From an uncultured Marvinbryantia sp. (lineage in GTDB: Bacteria > Bacillota > Clostridia > Lachnospirales > Lachnospiraceae), in contig CALDMO010000015.1 in assembly GCA_937915375.1 (NCBI GenBank), forward strand, positions 1 through 37,675: DNA of 37,675 bases. The letters run 5' to 3'. Shown one piece after another: positions 15,945-24,295 of the stretch (position 1 is the first letter of the stretch; every line of letters starts with the position of its first letter). The notes beneath the pieces were generated by a model. The model was not told the DNA's origin, searched no databases, and was given only the letters and a program-made list of their open reading frames with translations. The position numbers and the translations under genes were made by a program.

Positions 15945-16613
15945 TCAAATTCTTTTTTCAACTACTTCGCCTTGTTTCTTATAAATACTGTTTGCCGCAA
16001 TCACGCCGCGCACGCAGGAAACCGGATATACCTGACTGCCGCGTCCGATTACGGTTCCCGGATTCAGTACAGAATTGCAGCCAACCTCCACGTTGTCTCC
16101 CAGCATCGCACCGAATTTTTTCAGCCCGGTAGCGATCTTCTCCTTTTGATCTTTTACGACAACAAGCGTTTTATCTGATTTTACGTTAGAAGTAATACTG
16201 CCTGCTCCCATATGCGCTTTAAAGCCAAGCACAGAGTCACCGACATAATTATAATGCGGCACCTGTACTTTGTTAAATAGAACCACATTTTTCAATTCCG
16301 TGGAATTGCCAACAACCGCGCCCTCACCGACAATCGCGTTGCCGCGGATAAAAGCACAGTGGCGGATCTCTGCCTCTTTGCCGATAATCGCCGGACCGTT
16401 AATGCAGGCAGTCGGCGCTATCTTCGCGGATTTTGCCACCCAAACATTTTCTCCCCGTTTTTCGTATTCTTCCGGGCTAAGCTTTTCACCTAATTCCAGA
16501 ATAAATCCGCTGATCTTTGGGAGTACTTCCCACGGATAAACTGCTCCCTCAAATAAATCTGCCGCAATCGTTTCACTTAGCGTATACAGGTTGCTGATCT
16601 TTGCTGTTTCCAT
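15945..16613 (-). CDS. Left-handed beta-helix (hexapeptide repeat) protein, GlmU C-terminal-like
   Basis: A 222-residue protein dominated by hexapeptide repeats (about 55-205; for example VWVAKSAKIAPTACINGPAIIG, in steps of I/V-x-x-x-x). It resembles the acyltransferase half of GlmU and UDP-GlcNAc-pyrophosphorylase-related proteins, including a GFKAHMGAGSITSNVKSD segment. There is no pyrophosphorylase domain. It may acetylate a sugar nucleotide or amino sugar; the substrate is not readable. It lies 33 bases downstream of topB on the same strand and is the last gene before a terminator. Confidence 0.82.
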   Translation of the reverse strand: METAKISNLYTLSETIAADLFEGAVYPWEVLPKISGFILELGEKLSPEEYEKRGENVWVAKSAKIAPTACINGPAIIGKEAEIRHCAFIRGNAIVGEGAVVGNSTELKNVVLFNKVQVPHYNYVGDSVLGFKAHMGAGSITSNVKSDKTLVVVKDQKEKIATGLKKFGAMLGDNVEVGCNSVLNPGTVIGRGSQVYPVSCVRGVIAANSIYKKQGEVVEKRI

Positions 16614-16646
16614 AATACCCTCCTCTTTTCATAACTTTTCTTCCGG

Positions 16647-18638
16647 CTATTTCTTTCCTTTTGCCGGTGTTTTATAAAACTGCGCCGCGGCGTCAAATCC
16701 GCCCCGCAGTTCATACTGACGATTCATACTTAATACGTTCTCAGTATGTCTTCTGACAAAGGTATTGAGCTTTGTCATGTATTCCTCCGGTGTGATGCTT
16801 CCTTCAGCAACATAAGTAAGCCCTTTTTCCCAGCTGGCGGTCAGTTCCGGATTCAAAAGTGATCGAATGGAAACGCTCACCACATCAAAGATCATTTCTC
16901 CCAGCAATGTCGGCGTCAGGATTTGTGTCTTTTTATTCAGGGCAATATATTTATTTGCCACCAGCTTTTTCAGGATTTCCGCGCGTGTCGCGCTCGTGCC
17001 GATCCCGCTGCCGCGAATATGTTCACGCAATTCCTCATCTTCGATCAGCTGTCCGGCATTTTCCATTGCCAGAATCATCGAACCGGAATTGTAGCGTTTC
17101 GGCGGGGAGGTTTCTCCCTCCTTGCTCTCCAATGCTTTGATCTCCAGTTTTGTGCCCTTGCGCAGTGTCCGCAGCGCTTCCAAAAGCTTCGGATCTACAT
17201 TATCTTCTTTGCCGGTTTTCACATTTGCTACCTTAAGATATCCCGGCTCTTCTAACACTTTAACAGAGGCAAAAAACTTTTCTCTCCCGATCGCCGCAGT
17301 TAAATTAATCTTCTGGTAAACGGCCGCCGGATAAAAGATACTCAGAAATCTTCTGGCAATCAATTCATAGACTTTCACTGACTGCGGCGGCAGCTTTGCC
17401 AATGCATTCAGCCCCTGTCCGGTTGGGATGATCGCATAGTGATCTGTAATCTGTTTATCATTGACGTAACGGCTCTTATTGATGCTCTTATAACTTCCCA
17501 TCTCCAGCACCTCCGCCGCATACGCGGCAATCGGCGCATAACTGCCAAGTCCACGGATATTTTTATAGATTTCTTTGGCTACCGCTGTCGAAAGTACCCT
17601 TGCGTCTGTTCGCGGATAAGTCACAAGCTTGCGCTCATAAAGTTCCTGCACAGTGCGTAAGGTCTCGTCCGGACTGATTTTAAACAGGCGCGAACAATCA
17701 TTTTGCAGTTCTGCCAAATTAAATAAAAGCGGCGGATTTTTCTTTTCTTTTTTACGCTCAATACCATCTGCTGCCGCCACAAACGGATCGGTCTGCCGCA
17801 GCTGCGCGATCAACGCTTCCGCATCTTGTTTTTCCTTAAAGCCATTTTCCTTATAAAGCTTCGGAGAAGCAAACCATGCCGATCCCTCCACTGCCCGAAA
17901 TTCAGCCTCAACTTCACTATCCTGACATCCAAGCGTACTGACTACGCGGTAAAACGGCGTCTTCACAAAAGCTCGGATCTCCCGCTCCCGCCGCACGATC
18001 ATCCCCAGCACACAGGTCATCACACGCCCGACAGAAATAACCGTATATTTCGTATTTAAGTAATTAGAAATCGTATTTCCATATTTCAGGCTGAGCAGAC
18101 GCGAAAAATTAATCCCCATCAGATAATCTTCCTTCGCGCGCAGATAGGCGGCATCCGCCAGATGATCATACTCGGAAAGATCTTTCGCTTTTTCGATCCC
18201 ACGCAGGATTTCTTCTTCTGTCTGTGAATCGATCCACACACGCCTGCGTTTTTTTGTCTGCTTATCCACATTTGCCTGCTGCTCCACAAGACGATAGATA
18301 TATTCCCCCTCGCGCCCCGAGTCCGTGCAGACATAAATCGTATCCACATCACTGCGGTTCAGCAGACTGCTGACAATCTTAAACTGTTTTGCTACTCCTG
18401 GAATTACCTCATAGAGAAATTTTTCCGGTAAAAAAGGAAGTGTCGCAAGGCTCCACTTCTTATACTTTTCATCGTAAACCTCTGGGTAACTCATTGTTAC
18501 CAGATGGCCGACACACCAGGTAATGACAGCGGTATCTCCTTCAAGATACCCGTCACGTCTGGCTGTATTTATTTTCAGCGCTTTTGCAAATTCCTGCGCC
18601 ACGCTTGGTTTTTCTGCTATAAATAATGATTTTGCCAT
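16647..18638 (-). CDS. topB: DNA topoisomerase III (type IA)
   Basis: A 663-residue type IA topoisomerase, which passes DNA strands through a transient single-strand break and resolves recombination and replication intermediates. The TOPRIM domain starts at the N-terminus (SLFIAEKPSVAQEFAKAL) and has CTDSGREGEYIYR (104-116) as its acidic metal-binding motif. The active-site Tyr is Tyr341 in KLVTYPRTDARVLS. A GSGIGTSATRAEILKKL segment and the C-terminal body follow; no zinc fingers are seen, as in many Firmicutes TopB. It starts 16 bases after the ABC permease stop. Length and motifs look complete. Confidence 0.95.
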   Translation of the reverse strand: MAKSLFIAEKPSVAQEFAKALKINTARRDGYLEGDTAVITWCVGHLVTMSYPEVYDEKYKKWSLATLPFLPEKFLYEVIPGVAKQFKIVSSLLNRSDVDTIYVCTDSGREGEYIYRLVEQQANVDKQTKKRRRVWIDSQTEEEILRGIEKAKDLSEYDHLADAAYLRAKEDYLMGINFSRLLSLKYGNTISNYLNTKYTVISVGRVMTCVLGMIVRREREIRAFVKTPFYRVVSTLGCQDSEVEAEFRAVEGSAWFASPKLYKENGFKEKQDAEALIAQLRQTDPFVAAADGIERKKEKKNPPLLFNLAELQNDCSRLFKISPDETLRTVQELYERKLVTYPRTDARVLSTAVAKEIYKNIRGLGSYAPIAAYAAEVLEMGSYKSINKSRYVNDKQITDHYAIIPTGQGLNALAKLPPQSVKVYELIARRFLSIFYPAAVYQKINLTAAIGREKFFASVKVLEEPGYLKVANVKTGKEDNVDPKLLEALRTLRKGTKLEIKALESKEGETSPPKRYNSGSMILAMENAGQLIEDEELREHIRGSGIGTSATRAEILKKLVANKYIALNKKTQILTPTLLGEMIFDVVSVSIRSLLNPELTASWEKGLTYVAEGSITPEEYMTKLNTFVRRHTENVLSMNRQYELRGGFDAAAQFYKTPAKGKK

Positions 18639-18654
18639 AGATCTCTCACTTTAT

Positions 18655-19377
18655 TTACTGCGGATACCTCCTGCAAAATATCCGTCCTGCCGCCGCAAAA
18701 CATACGATGCCAGCTGCCAAAAGAATCAGTGACTTCACTGTATTCATCACACCCGGCCCCACAAACGTATGCTGCTGAAACAAACTAAATACCGTCACAT
18801 ACTCTAAAAAGGAAAGCTCCGGTATCAGATAAAACAGCAGATAGACAACATAAAATACTACCGGAACCGCAGCTCCCGCTCTCCAGTAAACAGACGGTGT
18901 ATTTCTCTTGCGCAGGGCGGAAATCATCATGCAATATCCGCACCAAAACGTCTGCATGCAAAAGCCCCCTACGTTCAGCCGCAGATAACTGCTTCTTTCC
19001 CATACACCGGTCAAATCGTAAATACTGCCCGCACAACCCAACGCTATGGAAAAAAGATCCAGTACAAATACTGTCACGATCAAAAACAGACTCTTTGTCA
19101 GCAGCACGGCTCCCGGTGTGATCGTTGTCGCCAGAATAAAATCCATCGTCTTTTCTTCCTCGCAGCGGTCAATCAGATTATACGCCAGCACAATGATCAT
19201 GCCAATTGGAATCACAAGCACCGGCAGTGTATCCCAAAAAATATCTGAAATCTCGATCAGCCGCATGCTGCGGATTCCCGCCGCCAATAAAAGACAGAAC
19301 ATTTGAATGATATAAACGATCAGTATCGGCCTGGAATTTCTTTTAAAATCCTGTTTCAGTATCGGTAAACTTATCAT
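18655..19377 (-). CDS. ABC-2-type transporter permease
   Basis: A 240-residue membrane protein with about six hydrophobic segments (first about 18-37). The MIIVLAYNLIDRCEEEKTMDFILATTITPGAVLLTKSL region, with a soluble EEEKTMDF loop after a helix, is typical of ABC-2 permeases. It is expected to pair with the ATPase encoded just upstream: the two genes overlap by 35 bases, and GGAGG lies 8 bases before its ATG. The cargo is unknown. The neighbours on the same strand (asd upstream, topB downstream) give no functional hint. Confidence 0.85.
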   Translation of the reverse strand: MISLPILKQDFKRNSRPILIVYIIQMFCLLLAAGIRSMRLIEISDIFWDTLPVLVIPIGMIIVLAYNLIDRCEEEKTMDFILATTITPGAVLLTKSLFLIVTVFVLDLFSIALGCAGSIYDLTGVWERSSYLRLNVGGFCMQTFWCGYCMMISALRKRNTPSVYWRAGAAVPVVFYVVYLLFYLIPELSFLEYVTVFSLFQQHTFVGPGVMNTVKSLILLAAGIVCFAAAGRIFCRRYPQ

Positions 19378-20260
19378 CTGACCTGCCTCCCATATCGTAA
19401 ATATGCAGAAACGTCTCTTTCAAAGGCAACGGCAACGGTTCAATACTAGTCACCGGATATCTGGAAAGTGCCTGCAGAAGCGGTAGAAGCGCCCCCTGCA
19501 CTGTCACCACCAGGTTGCGGTCTTTCAGCCGTTTCACCTGAAAAGACTCATTTGTAAATTTCATTGCCGCACGCCCGTTGGCAAACTGAATCAGATAATC
19601 GCGGTACATATTTTCACGCATGTTCTCTACATCACCAATATATACCACCACTCCCTTTTCCAATAATACAACGCGGTCGCAGGTCAGATCTGCAGCATCC
19701 ACAGAATCTGTGGTCAAAAGAATCATTTTTCCTTTTTCTTTTTCCTCCAAAATAATGTCTACCAGCGCGCTTCCGGTTCTTTTATCCAGATTCCGAAATG
19801 GATTGTCTAAAAGGACAACTTTTGGATTATGCAGAAGCGCACAGACAATGCCTGTTTTCTGTACTTCCGCGGAAGTCATTTTTCCAATTTTAACATCCAC
19901 GTCTAATTCCAGACGATATGCCAGTTCAAACATATACTCCAGATTTTTTACGCCCCGCATAGCTGCATTGGAACGAAGAAATTCTCTTCCCGTCATCATA
20001 GGAGGTAAAGAAATCTTATCCGGCAGATAGCCGATGATTTGATGAAGGGAACGCGCCCACTGGCTGCAGTCTTTTCCGTTAATCGCGCATCTTCCCTTCG
20101 TCACAGTCTCGAATCCCATAAGCACACGAAGCGCAGTGGATTTTCCGGATCCTTTGTCGCCCACAAGGCCAAGCACTTCCCCTTCCTCCACTTCAAAAGA
20201 GAAATCAAATATTCCTTTCCCGTCTTCATATCGCTTTGTCAGATTCTTAAATCGTATCAT
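19343..20260 (-). CDS. ABC transporter ATP-binding protein with degenerate catalytic motifs
   Basis: A 305-residue ABC ATPase. Walker A is intact: GDKGSGKST, 34-42. The other catalytic motifs are altered. The LSGGQ signature is replaced by MTSAE (128-132); Walker B ends in LLDNP, so the catalytic Glu is Asn153; and the switch His is Asp185 (LLTTDSVD). ATP binding is likely, but normal hydrolysis is doubtful. About 80 residues after the core (210-305) form a C-terminal extension. It overlaps the permease gene by 35 bases and starts 15 bases after asd. It may serve as a regulatory or slow-cycling subunit, or need a second ATPase. Confidence 0.88.
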   Translation of the reverse strand: MIRFKNLTKRYEDGKGIFDFSFEVEEGEVLGLVGDKGSGKSTALRVLMGFETVTKGRCAINGKDCSQWARSLHQIIGYLPDKISLPPMMTGREFLRSNAAMRGVKNLEYMFELAYRLELDVDVKIGKMTSAEVQKTGIVCALLHNPKVVLLDNPFRNLDKRTGSALVDIILEEKEKGKMILLTTDSVDAADLTCDRVVLLEKGVVVYIGDVENMRENMYRDYLIQFANGRAAMKFTNESFQVKRLKDRNLVVTVQGALLPLLQALSRYPVTSIEPLPLPLKETFLHIYDMGGRSDDKFTDTETGF

Positions 20261-20275
20261 CTGCTATTCCTTTTG

Positions 20276-21361
20276 TTATTTTTTTGTAATATATCCCAAC
20301 GCCTTTAAGCATTCTGCGCAGAGCACAGCTCCACCGGCCGCTCCTCTCACGGTATTGTGAGAAAGTCCAACAAACTTATAATCATAAACCGTATCTTCAC
20401 GCAGTCTTCCAATCGATACGCCCATTCCCTTTTCATAATCTACATCTGCTTTTACCTGCGGACGGTTGTCTTCTTCCATATACCGGATAAACTGCTTCGG
20501 TGCGCTCGGAAGCTGCAGTTCCTGAGGCAGTCCAGAGAAGTTCACCAGTTTTTCAATTAACTGCTCTCTGGTCGGTTTCTTTCTGAATTTCACAAATACC
20601 GCAGCAGTGTGACCGTTTAATACCGGCACACGGATACACTGACAAGTGATCACCGGTTCTGCGGCTTTTACAATAACACCATCTTTGATCTCACCTAAGA
20701 TACGCAGCGGCTCCTGCTCGGATTTTTCTTCTTCTCCACCGATATAAGGAATGATGTTTTCCACCATCTCCGGCCAATCCTTAAAGGTTTTTCCAGCGCC
20801 GGAGATTGCCTGATACGTGGTAGCCACTACCTCATACGGCTCAAACTCTCTCCACGCTGCCAGCGCGGGAGCATAACTCTGAATAGAACAGTTCGGCTTT
20901 ACCGCAACAAATCCTCTGGTTGTACCCAGACGTTTTTTCTGGAACTCAATCACTTTAAAATGCTCCGGGTTGATCTCCGGCACTACCATCGGCACATCCG
21001 GTGTCCAACGGTGTGCGCTGTTGTTAGAAACAACCGGTGTTTCCGTCTTTGCGTACTCTTCCTCGATCTTTTTGATCTCATCCTTTGTCATATCCACAGC
21101 AGAGAATACGAAATCCACGCTCGCCGCTACTTTCTCCACCTCATTTACGTTCATTACCACAATGTTCTTTACCGCTTCCGGCATCGGTGTCGTCATTTTC
21201 CAGCGGCCGCCTACCGCTTCCTCATAAGTTTTCCCGGCGCTTCGCGGACTTGCCGCCAATGTCACAACCTCAAACCATGGATGATTTTCCAGCAGAGAAA
21301 TAAATCTCTGTCCCACCATACCAGTTGCACCTAAAATACCAACTTTCAGTTTTTCACTCAT
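20276..21361 (-). CDS. asd: Aspartate-semialdehyde dehydrogenase
   Basis: A 361-residue NADPH-dependent enzyme that converts L-aspartyl phosphate to aspartate semialdehyde, the branch point to lysine/diaminopimelate, threonine and methionine. The nucleotide-binding loop GATGMVGQRF (11-20) is at the N-terminus, the catalytic Cys158 lies in KPNCSIQ, and the base His251 in VLNGHTAAV. The HPWFEVVTLAASPRSAGKTY start is, from memory, of the archaeal/fungal branch of Asd found in many Clostridia. The start at 21361 has GAGGAGG 8 bases upstream; the 10-residue longer reading has no better site. It lies 77 bases after argH and 15 bases before the ABC ATPase gene. Confidence 0.96.
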   Translation of the reverse strand: MSEKLKVGILGATGMVGQRFISLLENHPWFEVVTLAASPRSAGKTYEEAVGGRWKMTTPMPEAVKNIVVMNVNEVEKVAASVDFVFSAVDMTKDEIKKIEEEYAKTETPVVSNNSAHRWTPDVPMVVPEINPEHFKVIEFQKKRLGTTRGFVAVKPNCSIQSYAPALAAWREFEPYEVVATTYQAISGAGKTFKDWPEMVENIIPYIGGEEEKSEQEPLRILGEIKDGVIVKAAEPVITCQCIRVPVLNGHTAAVFVKFRKKPTREQLIEKLVNFSGLPQELQLPSAPKQFIRYMEEDNRPQVKADVDYEKGMGVSIGRLREDTVYDYKFVGLSHNTVRGAAGGAVLCAECLKALGYITKK

Positions 21362-21438
21362 CACTTTTTCCTCCTCATTTTGTATAAACAACGCGTTCTT
21401 CCCAGAATAACGACCGCGTAGTTATCAAATCAGAATAT

Positions 21439-22833
21439 CTATTTGCCGCAAAGCTGATGCTCCTTCAGCCATGCACGATTGATCTCAATTGCTTTCTCCA
21501 TCGCCGCCTTTGACGGCGCGCCAATCGTTTCCCGTTTTTCCACACAAGTTTTCAAACTGATTGCCTCGTAAATATCCTCCTCAAATACCGGACTGATCGC
21601 TTTGTACTCCTCTAACGTCATCTCATCTAACGAACAGTTTTTTTCGATGCAATACAACACCAACCTGCCGACAATACCATGTGCGTCGCGGAACGGTACG
21701 CCATGATTTACCAGATAATCTGCGGCATCTGTGGCATTGGTAAAGCCGTTCTTGGCACTGTCCTCCATACGGTCCGAATTAAATTTCATCGTCGAAAGCA
21801 TACCCTCAAATAATGCAAGGCAGCCCTTTACGGTATCGATCGCGTCAAATGTCAGTTCCTTATCTTCCTGCATATCCTTATTATACGCAAGCGGAATCCC
21901 CTTCATCGTCGTCAGAAGCGACGTCAGCGCGCCGTAAACCCGGCCGGTTTTACCGCGAATCAGCTCAGCAATATCCGGATTTTTCTTCTGCGGCATAATG
22001 CTGCTGCCGGTACTATAGGCATCATCAATCTCCACAAACCGATATTCGTTCGTATTCCAAATAATAATTTCCTCACTGAAACGGCTTAAATGCATCATCA
22101 CCGTCGCCAGCGCTGATAGCAGTTCAATCAGATAATCTCTGTCCGATACAGAATCCATGCTGTTTAAGGTCGGACCCTCAAATCCCAAAAGTTCTGCCGT
22201 ATACGCGCGGTCCAACGGATAAGTCGTACCTGCCAGCGCGCCGCTGCCCAGCGGACAGTAATTCATCCGCTTATAAATATCCGCCATACGCTGGCGGTCG
22301 CGCTTGAACATCTCAAAATAAGCGCCCAGATGATGGGCCAACGTGATCGGCTGCGCTTTCTGCAAATGCGTAAAGCCCGGCATATACGTAGAGGTATGTA
22401 TTTCCATCATATGCAAAAGGGTCTCGAGAAGCTTTTTTAACAGCCCATCTATTTCTGTGATTTCATCTCTTGTGTAAAGCTTCATATCAAGCGCTACCTG
22501 ATCGTTCCTGCTGCGTCCGGTATGCAGTTTTTTGCCTGCGTCTCCGATACGCTCAATCAGATTTGCCTCCACAAAGCTATGAATATCCTCATATTCTTCA
22601 GTAATCGGAAGAGCGCCGTTTTCCACATCCGCAAGAATTCCCTGCAGCCCCTCCAAAATCTGTTCTTTTTCCTTTTCTGTCAGAATTCCCTGTTTTGCCA
22701 ACATTTTTACATGCGCCATACTACCCGCAATATCCTGTCGGTAAAACTTGCTGTCAAACGCTACCGATGCGTTGAACCGATAGACTAGTTCATCTGTCGC
22801 TTTTGTAAAGCGGCCGCCCCAAAGCTGTGCCAT
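21439..22833 (-). CDS. argH: Argininosuccinate lyase
   Basis: A 464-residue enzyme of the fumarase/aspartase superfamily that splits argininosuccinate to arginine and fumarate, the last step of arginine synthesis. Diagnostic segments are LWGGRF (4-9), HTGRSRNDQ (104-112), GFTHLQKAQP (153-162) and the superfamily signature GSSIMPQKKNPD (276-287), whose Ser278 is the expected catalytic acid. The length is normal. No argG is in the window, so arginine genes are not clustered here. A predicted promoter lies 46 bases upstream. Confidence 0.97.
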   Translation of the reverse strand: MAQLWGGRFTKATDELVYRFNASVAFDSKFYRQDIAGSMAHVKMLAKQGILTEKEKEQILEGLQGILADVENGALPITEEYEDIHSFVEANLIERIGDAGKKLHTGRSRNDQVALDMKLYTRDEITEIDGLLKKLLETLLHMMEIHTSTYMPGFTHLQKAQPITLAHHLGAYFEMFKRDRQRMADIYKRMNYCPLGSGALAGTTYPLDRAYTAELLGFEGPTLNSMDSVSDRDYLIELLSALATVMMHLSRFSEEIIIWNTNEYRFVEIDDAYSTGSSIMPQKKNPDIAELIRGKTGRVYGALTSLLTTMKGIPLAYNKDMQEDKELTFDAIDTVKGCLALFEGMLSTMKFNSDRMEDSAKNGFTNATDAADYLVNHGVPFRDAHGIVGRLVLYCIEKNCSLDEMTLEEYKAISPVFEEDIYEAISLKTCVEKRETIGAPSKAAMEKAIEINRAWLKEHQLCGK

Positions 22834-22878
22834 GATGTCCCTTCTTTCCTTAATATATATCTAGGTTTTAACTCCTGC

Positions 22879-22907
22879 ATTCTACCATATTTTCAAACCT
22901 GCCGCAA
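22879..22907 (-). promoter_or_regulatory. Promoter of argH
   Basis: Minus-strand TTGCGG (22902-22907), 17-base spacer ending in TGG, and TAGAAT (22879-22884). The TGN before the -10 would compensate for the weaker -35. Confidence 0.55.
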
Positions 22908-22996
22908 GTACACGCATCTTTTTTGTCACACAAGAATTTGCGTATCTATGATTTGTTTTTTGCATTATTTCTGCCGTGTCCGCAAATCTGCGCCTT

Positions 22997-23608
22997 CTAT
23001 TTTCGTACAGAAAACACACAGCCGCAATAATCCTGACGGTACAGTCCGTACTCGGTTGATAATTCTGTAGAGCGCTTATAACCATTCTTCTTTTTAAAAT
23101 CTGACGGTAGCCATGGAACACCATACTCTGCCGCCAGCTCTTCCCCAATCTGATTGATCAGAGGCGCGTTTTTTAATGGACTGATCGTCAAGGTCGTGGC
23201 AAAATAATCCGCACCGGCTTCTTTCGCCTTTTTTACCGTTTCCGAAAGACGGAGACGGAAACACTGTTCACAACGCACGCCGCCCTCCGGCTCTTTTTCC
23301 ATTCCGCGCACGCTCTCATAAAAACGTCGGTCATCAAATTCTCCCTCTGCAAATTGTACCGGATGCTTCAGGGGCATCTGTGCGATCAGGCGCTGCTGTT
23401 CCTCCACGCGCTTCCAATATTCCTCCCGCGGATAGATATTCGGATTATAATAAAAAACTGTAATCCGAAAATATTCGGAAAGATACTCCAAAACATAACT
23501 GCTGCAAGGCGCGCAGCAACTGTGCAGATAAAGTGAAGGAACTTTTTGCTCGGCGCTGTTTTGAGCAATCAGACGATCCAATTCTCTTTGATAATTTCGC
23601 TGATTCAT
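22997..23608 (-). CDS. queH: Epoxyqueuosine reductase QueH
   Basis: A 203-residue enzyme of the DUF208/QueH family, which reduces epoxyqueuosine in tRNA to queuosine and replaces QueG in many anaerobes. It contains the family's metal-binding Cys pattern: HSCCAPC (Cys31, Cys32, Cys35), CEQC (113-116) and CGC (195-197), with YYNPNIYPREEY between. No other queuosine gene is in the window. The ribosome site is weak (AGGAAG about 13 bases upstream), but the promoter is near consensus. It is separate from argH, which has its own promoter. Confidence 0.93.
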   Translation of the reverse strand: MNQRNYQRELDRLIAQNSAEQKVPSLYLHSCCAPCSSYVLEYLSEYFRITVFYYNPNIYPREEYWKRVEEQQRLIAQMPLKHPVQFAEGEFDDRRFYESVRGMEKEPEGGVRCEQCFRLRLSETVKKAKEAGADYFATTLTISPLKNAPLINQIGEELAAEYGVPWLPSDFKKKNGYKRSTELSTEYGLYRQDYCGCVFSVRK

Positions 23609-23644
23609 AAAAATATTTTACTTCCTGATTTTTATAGTAGTTTC

Positions 23645-23673
23645 AGTATATCTTACATTTTCTCTCTATGCAA
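23645..23673 (-). promoter_or_regulatory. Promoter of queH
   Basis: Minus-strand TTGCAT (23668-23673), 17-base spacer, TATACT (23645-23650). Confidence 0.7.
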
Positions 23674-23720
23674 TTCTTTTTCCCAAACAATTGAGTAATG
23701 TATTCATTTTTAATTTATGA

Positions 23721-23749
23721 TTGACATTTTTTCAGATTCTGTTTATTCT
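23721..23749 (+). promoter_or_regulatory. Promoter of the marR-ABC exporter operon
   Basis: TTGACA (23721-23726), 17-base spacer, TATTCT (23744-23749). The predicted start point, near 23756, falls inside the palindromic operator. Confidence 0.8.
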
Positions 23750-23750
23750 A

Positions 23751-23780
23751 TGTTAGAAATCTAACAGTTATATTTCTAAC
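23751..23780. promoter_or_regulatory. Palindromic operator, probable autoregulation site of the MarR protein
   Basis: A perfect palindrome TGTTAGA-AA-TCTAACA (23751-23766) is followed at once by the imperfect copy GTTATATTTCTAAC (23767-23780). It covers the transcription start, the classic place for MarR repressors. Confidence 0.75.
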
Positions 23781-23820
23781 AATATGATTTCCTACATTTT
23801 CAAGAAACGAGGTGTACTTT

Positions 23821-24273
23821 ATGTATTCGTCCGACCAGCATATTGGCATGCATATCAATATCGCATCCCATCTGATCCGGCGTCAGGCAGATGCCCTTTC
23901 TATGCCATTGGGGCTAAGCGGCGTTCAGACCCGTACCTTGCACTATCTGGAACAGGCTGAAAAAAACGATACTCCTGTTTTCCAACGCGATATCGAAAAA
24001 CATTTCGGTATCCGCCGTGCTTCTGTAACCAGCGTGATATCCAATTTGGAACAAGGCGGTTACGTACAGCGAACGACTGTTTCCGGTGACGCTCGTCTAA
24101 AACAAATTATTCTGACCGATTCCGGGCGTGAAGTCAACTGCCGTATGGCACAAAATATTGAATCTTTAGAGGCAAAGCTCTCAAATCTTTTCACACTAGA
24201 ACAACGAGACGCTCTGCTTGATATGCTGCACAAAATCATTTTTGCACTGGATGACCCAGGAAAAACGATATAA
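23821..24273 (+). CDS. MarR-family transcriptional repressor
   Basis: A 150-residue winged-helix regulator. N-terminal helices are followed by the DNA-binding helix pair (FQRDIEKHFGIRRASVTSVI, about 54-73) and a beta wing with the family Asp-Arg/Ala-Arg pattern (TTVSGDARLKQIILTDSGRE). A C-terminal dimerisation helix (ESLEAKLSNLFTLEQRDALL) ends the protein. The start at 23821 is set by GAGGTG 6 bases upstream. It is the first gene of an operon with two ABC exporter subunits (22 bases to the next start), so it probably represses a drug-induced efflux pump and itself through the palindrome at 23751-23780. Confidence 0.92.
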   Translation: MYSSDQHIGMHINIASHLIRRQADALSMPLGLSGVQTRTLHYLEQAEKNDTPVFQRDIEKHFGIRRASVTSVISNLEQGGYVQRTTVSGDARLKQIILTDSGREVNCRMAQNIESLEAKLSNLFTLEQRDALLDMLHKIIFALDDPGKTI

Positions 24274-24295
24274 TTCTATTTTAAGAGGTGATTTT

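Noticed and set aside
21362..21438. T-box or lysine riboswitch before asd
   Set aside because: The gap is only 77 bases and shows no T-box TGGNACC-type element or lysine-box pattern; only a weak promoter could be imagined.
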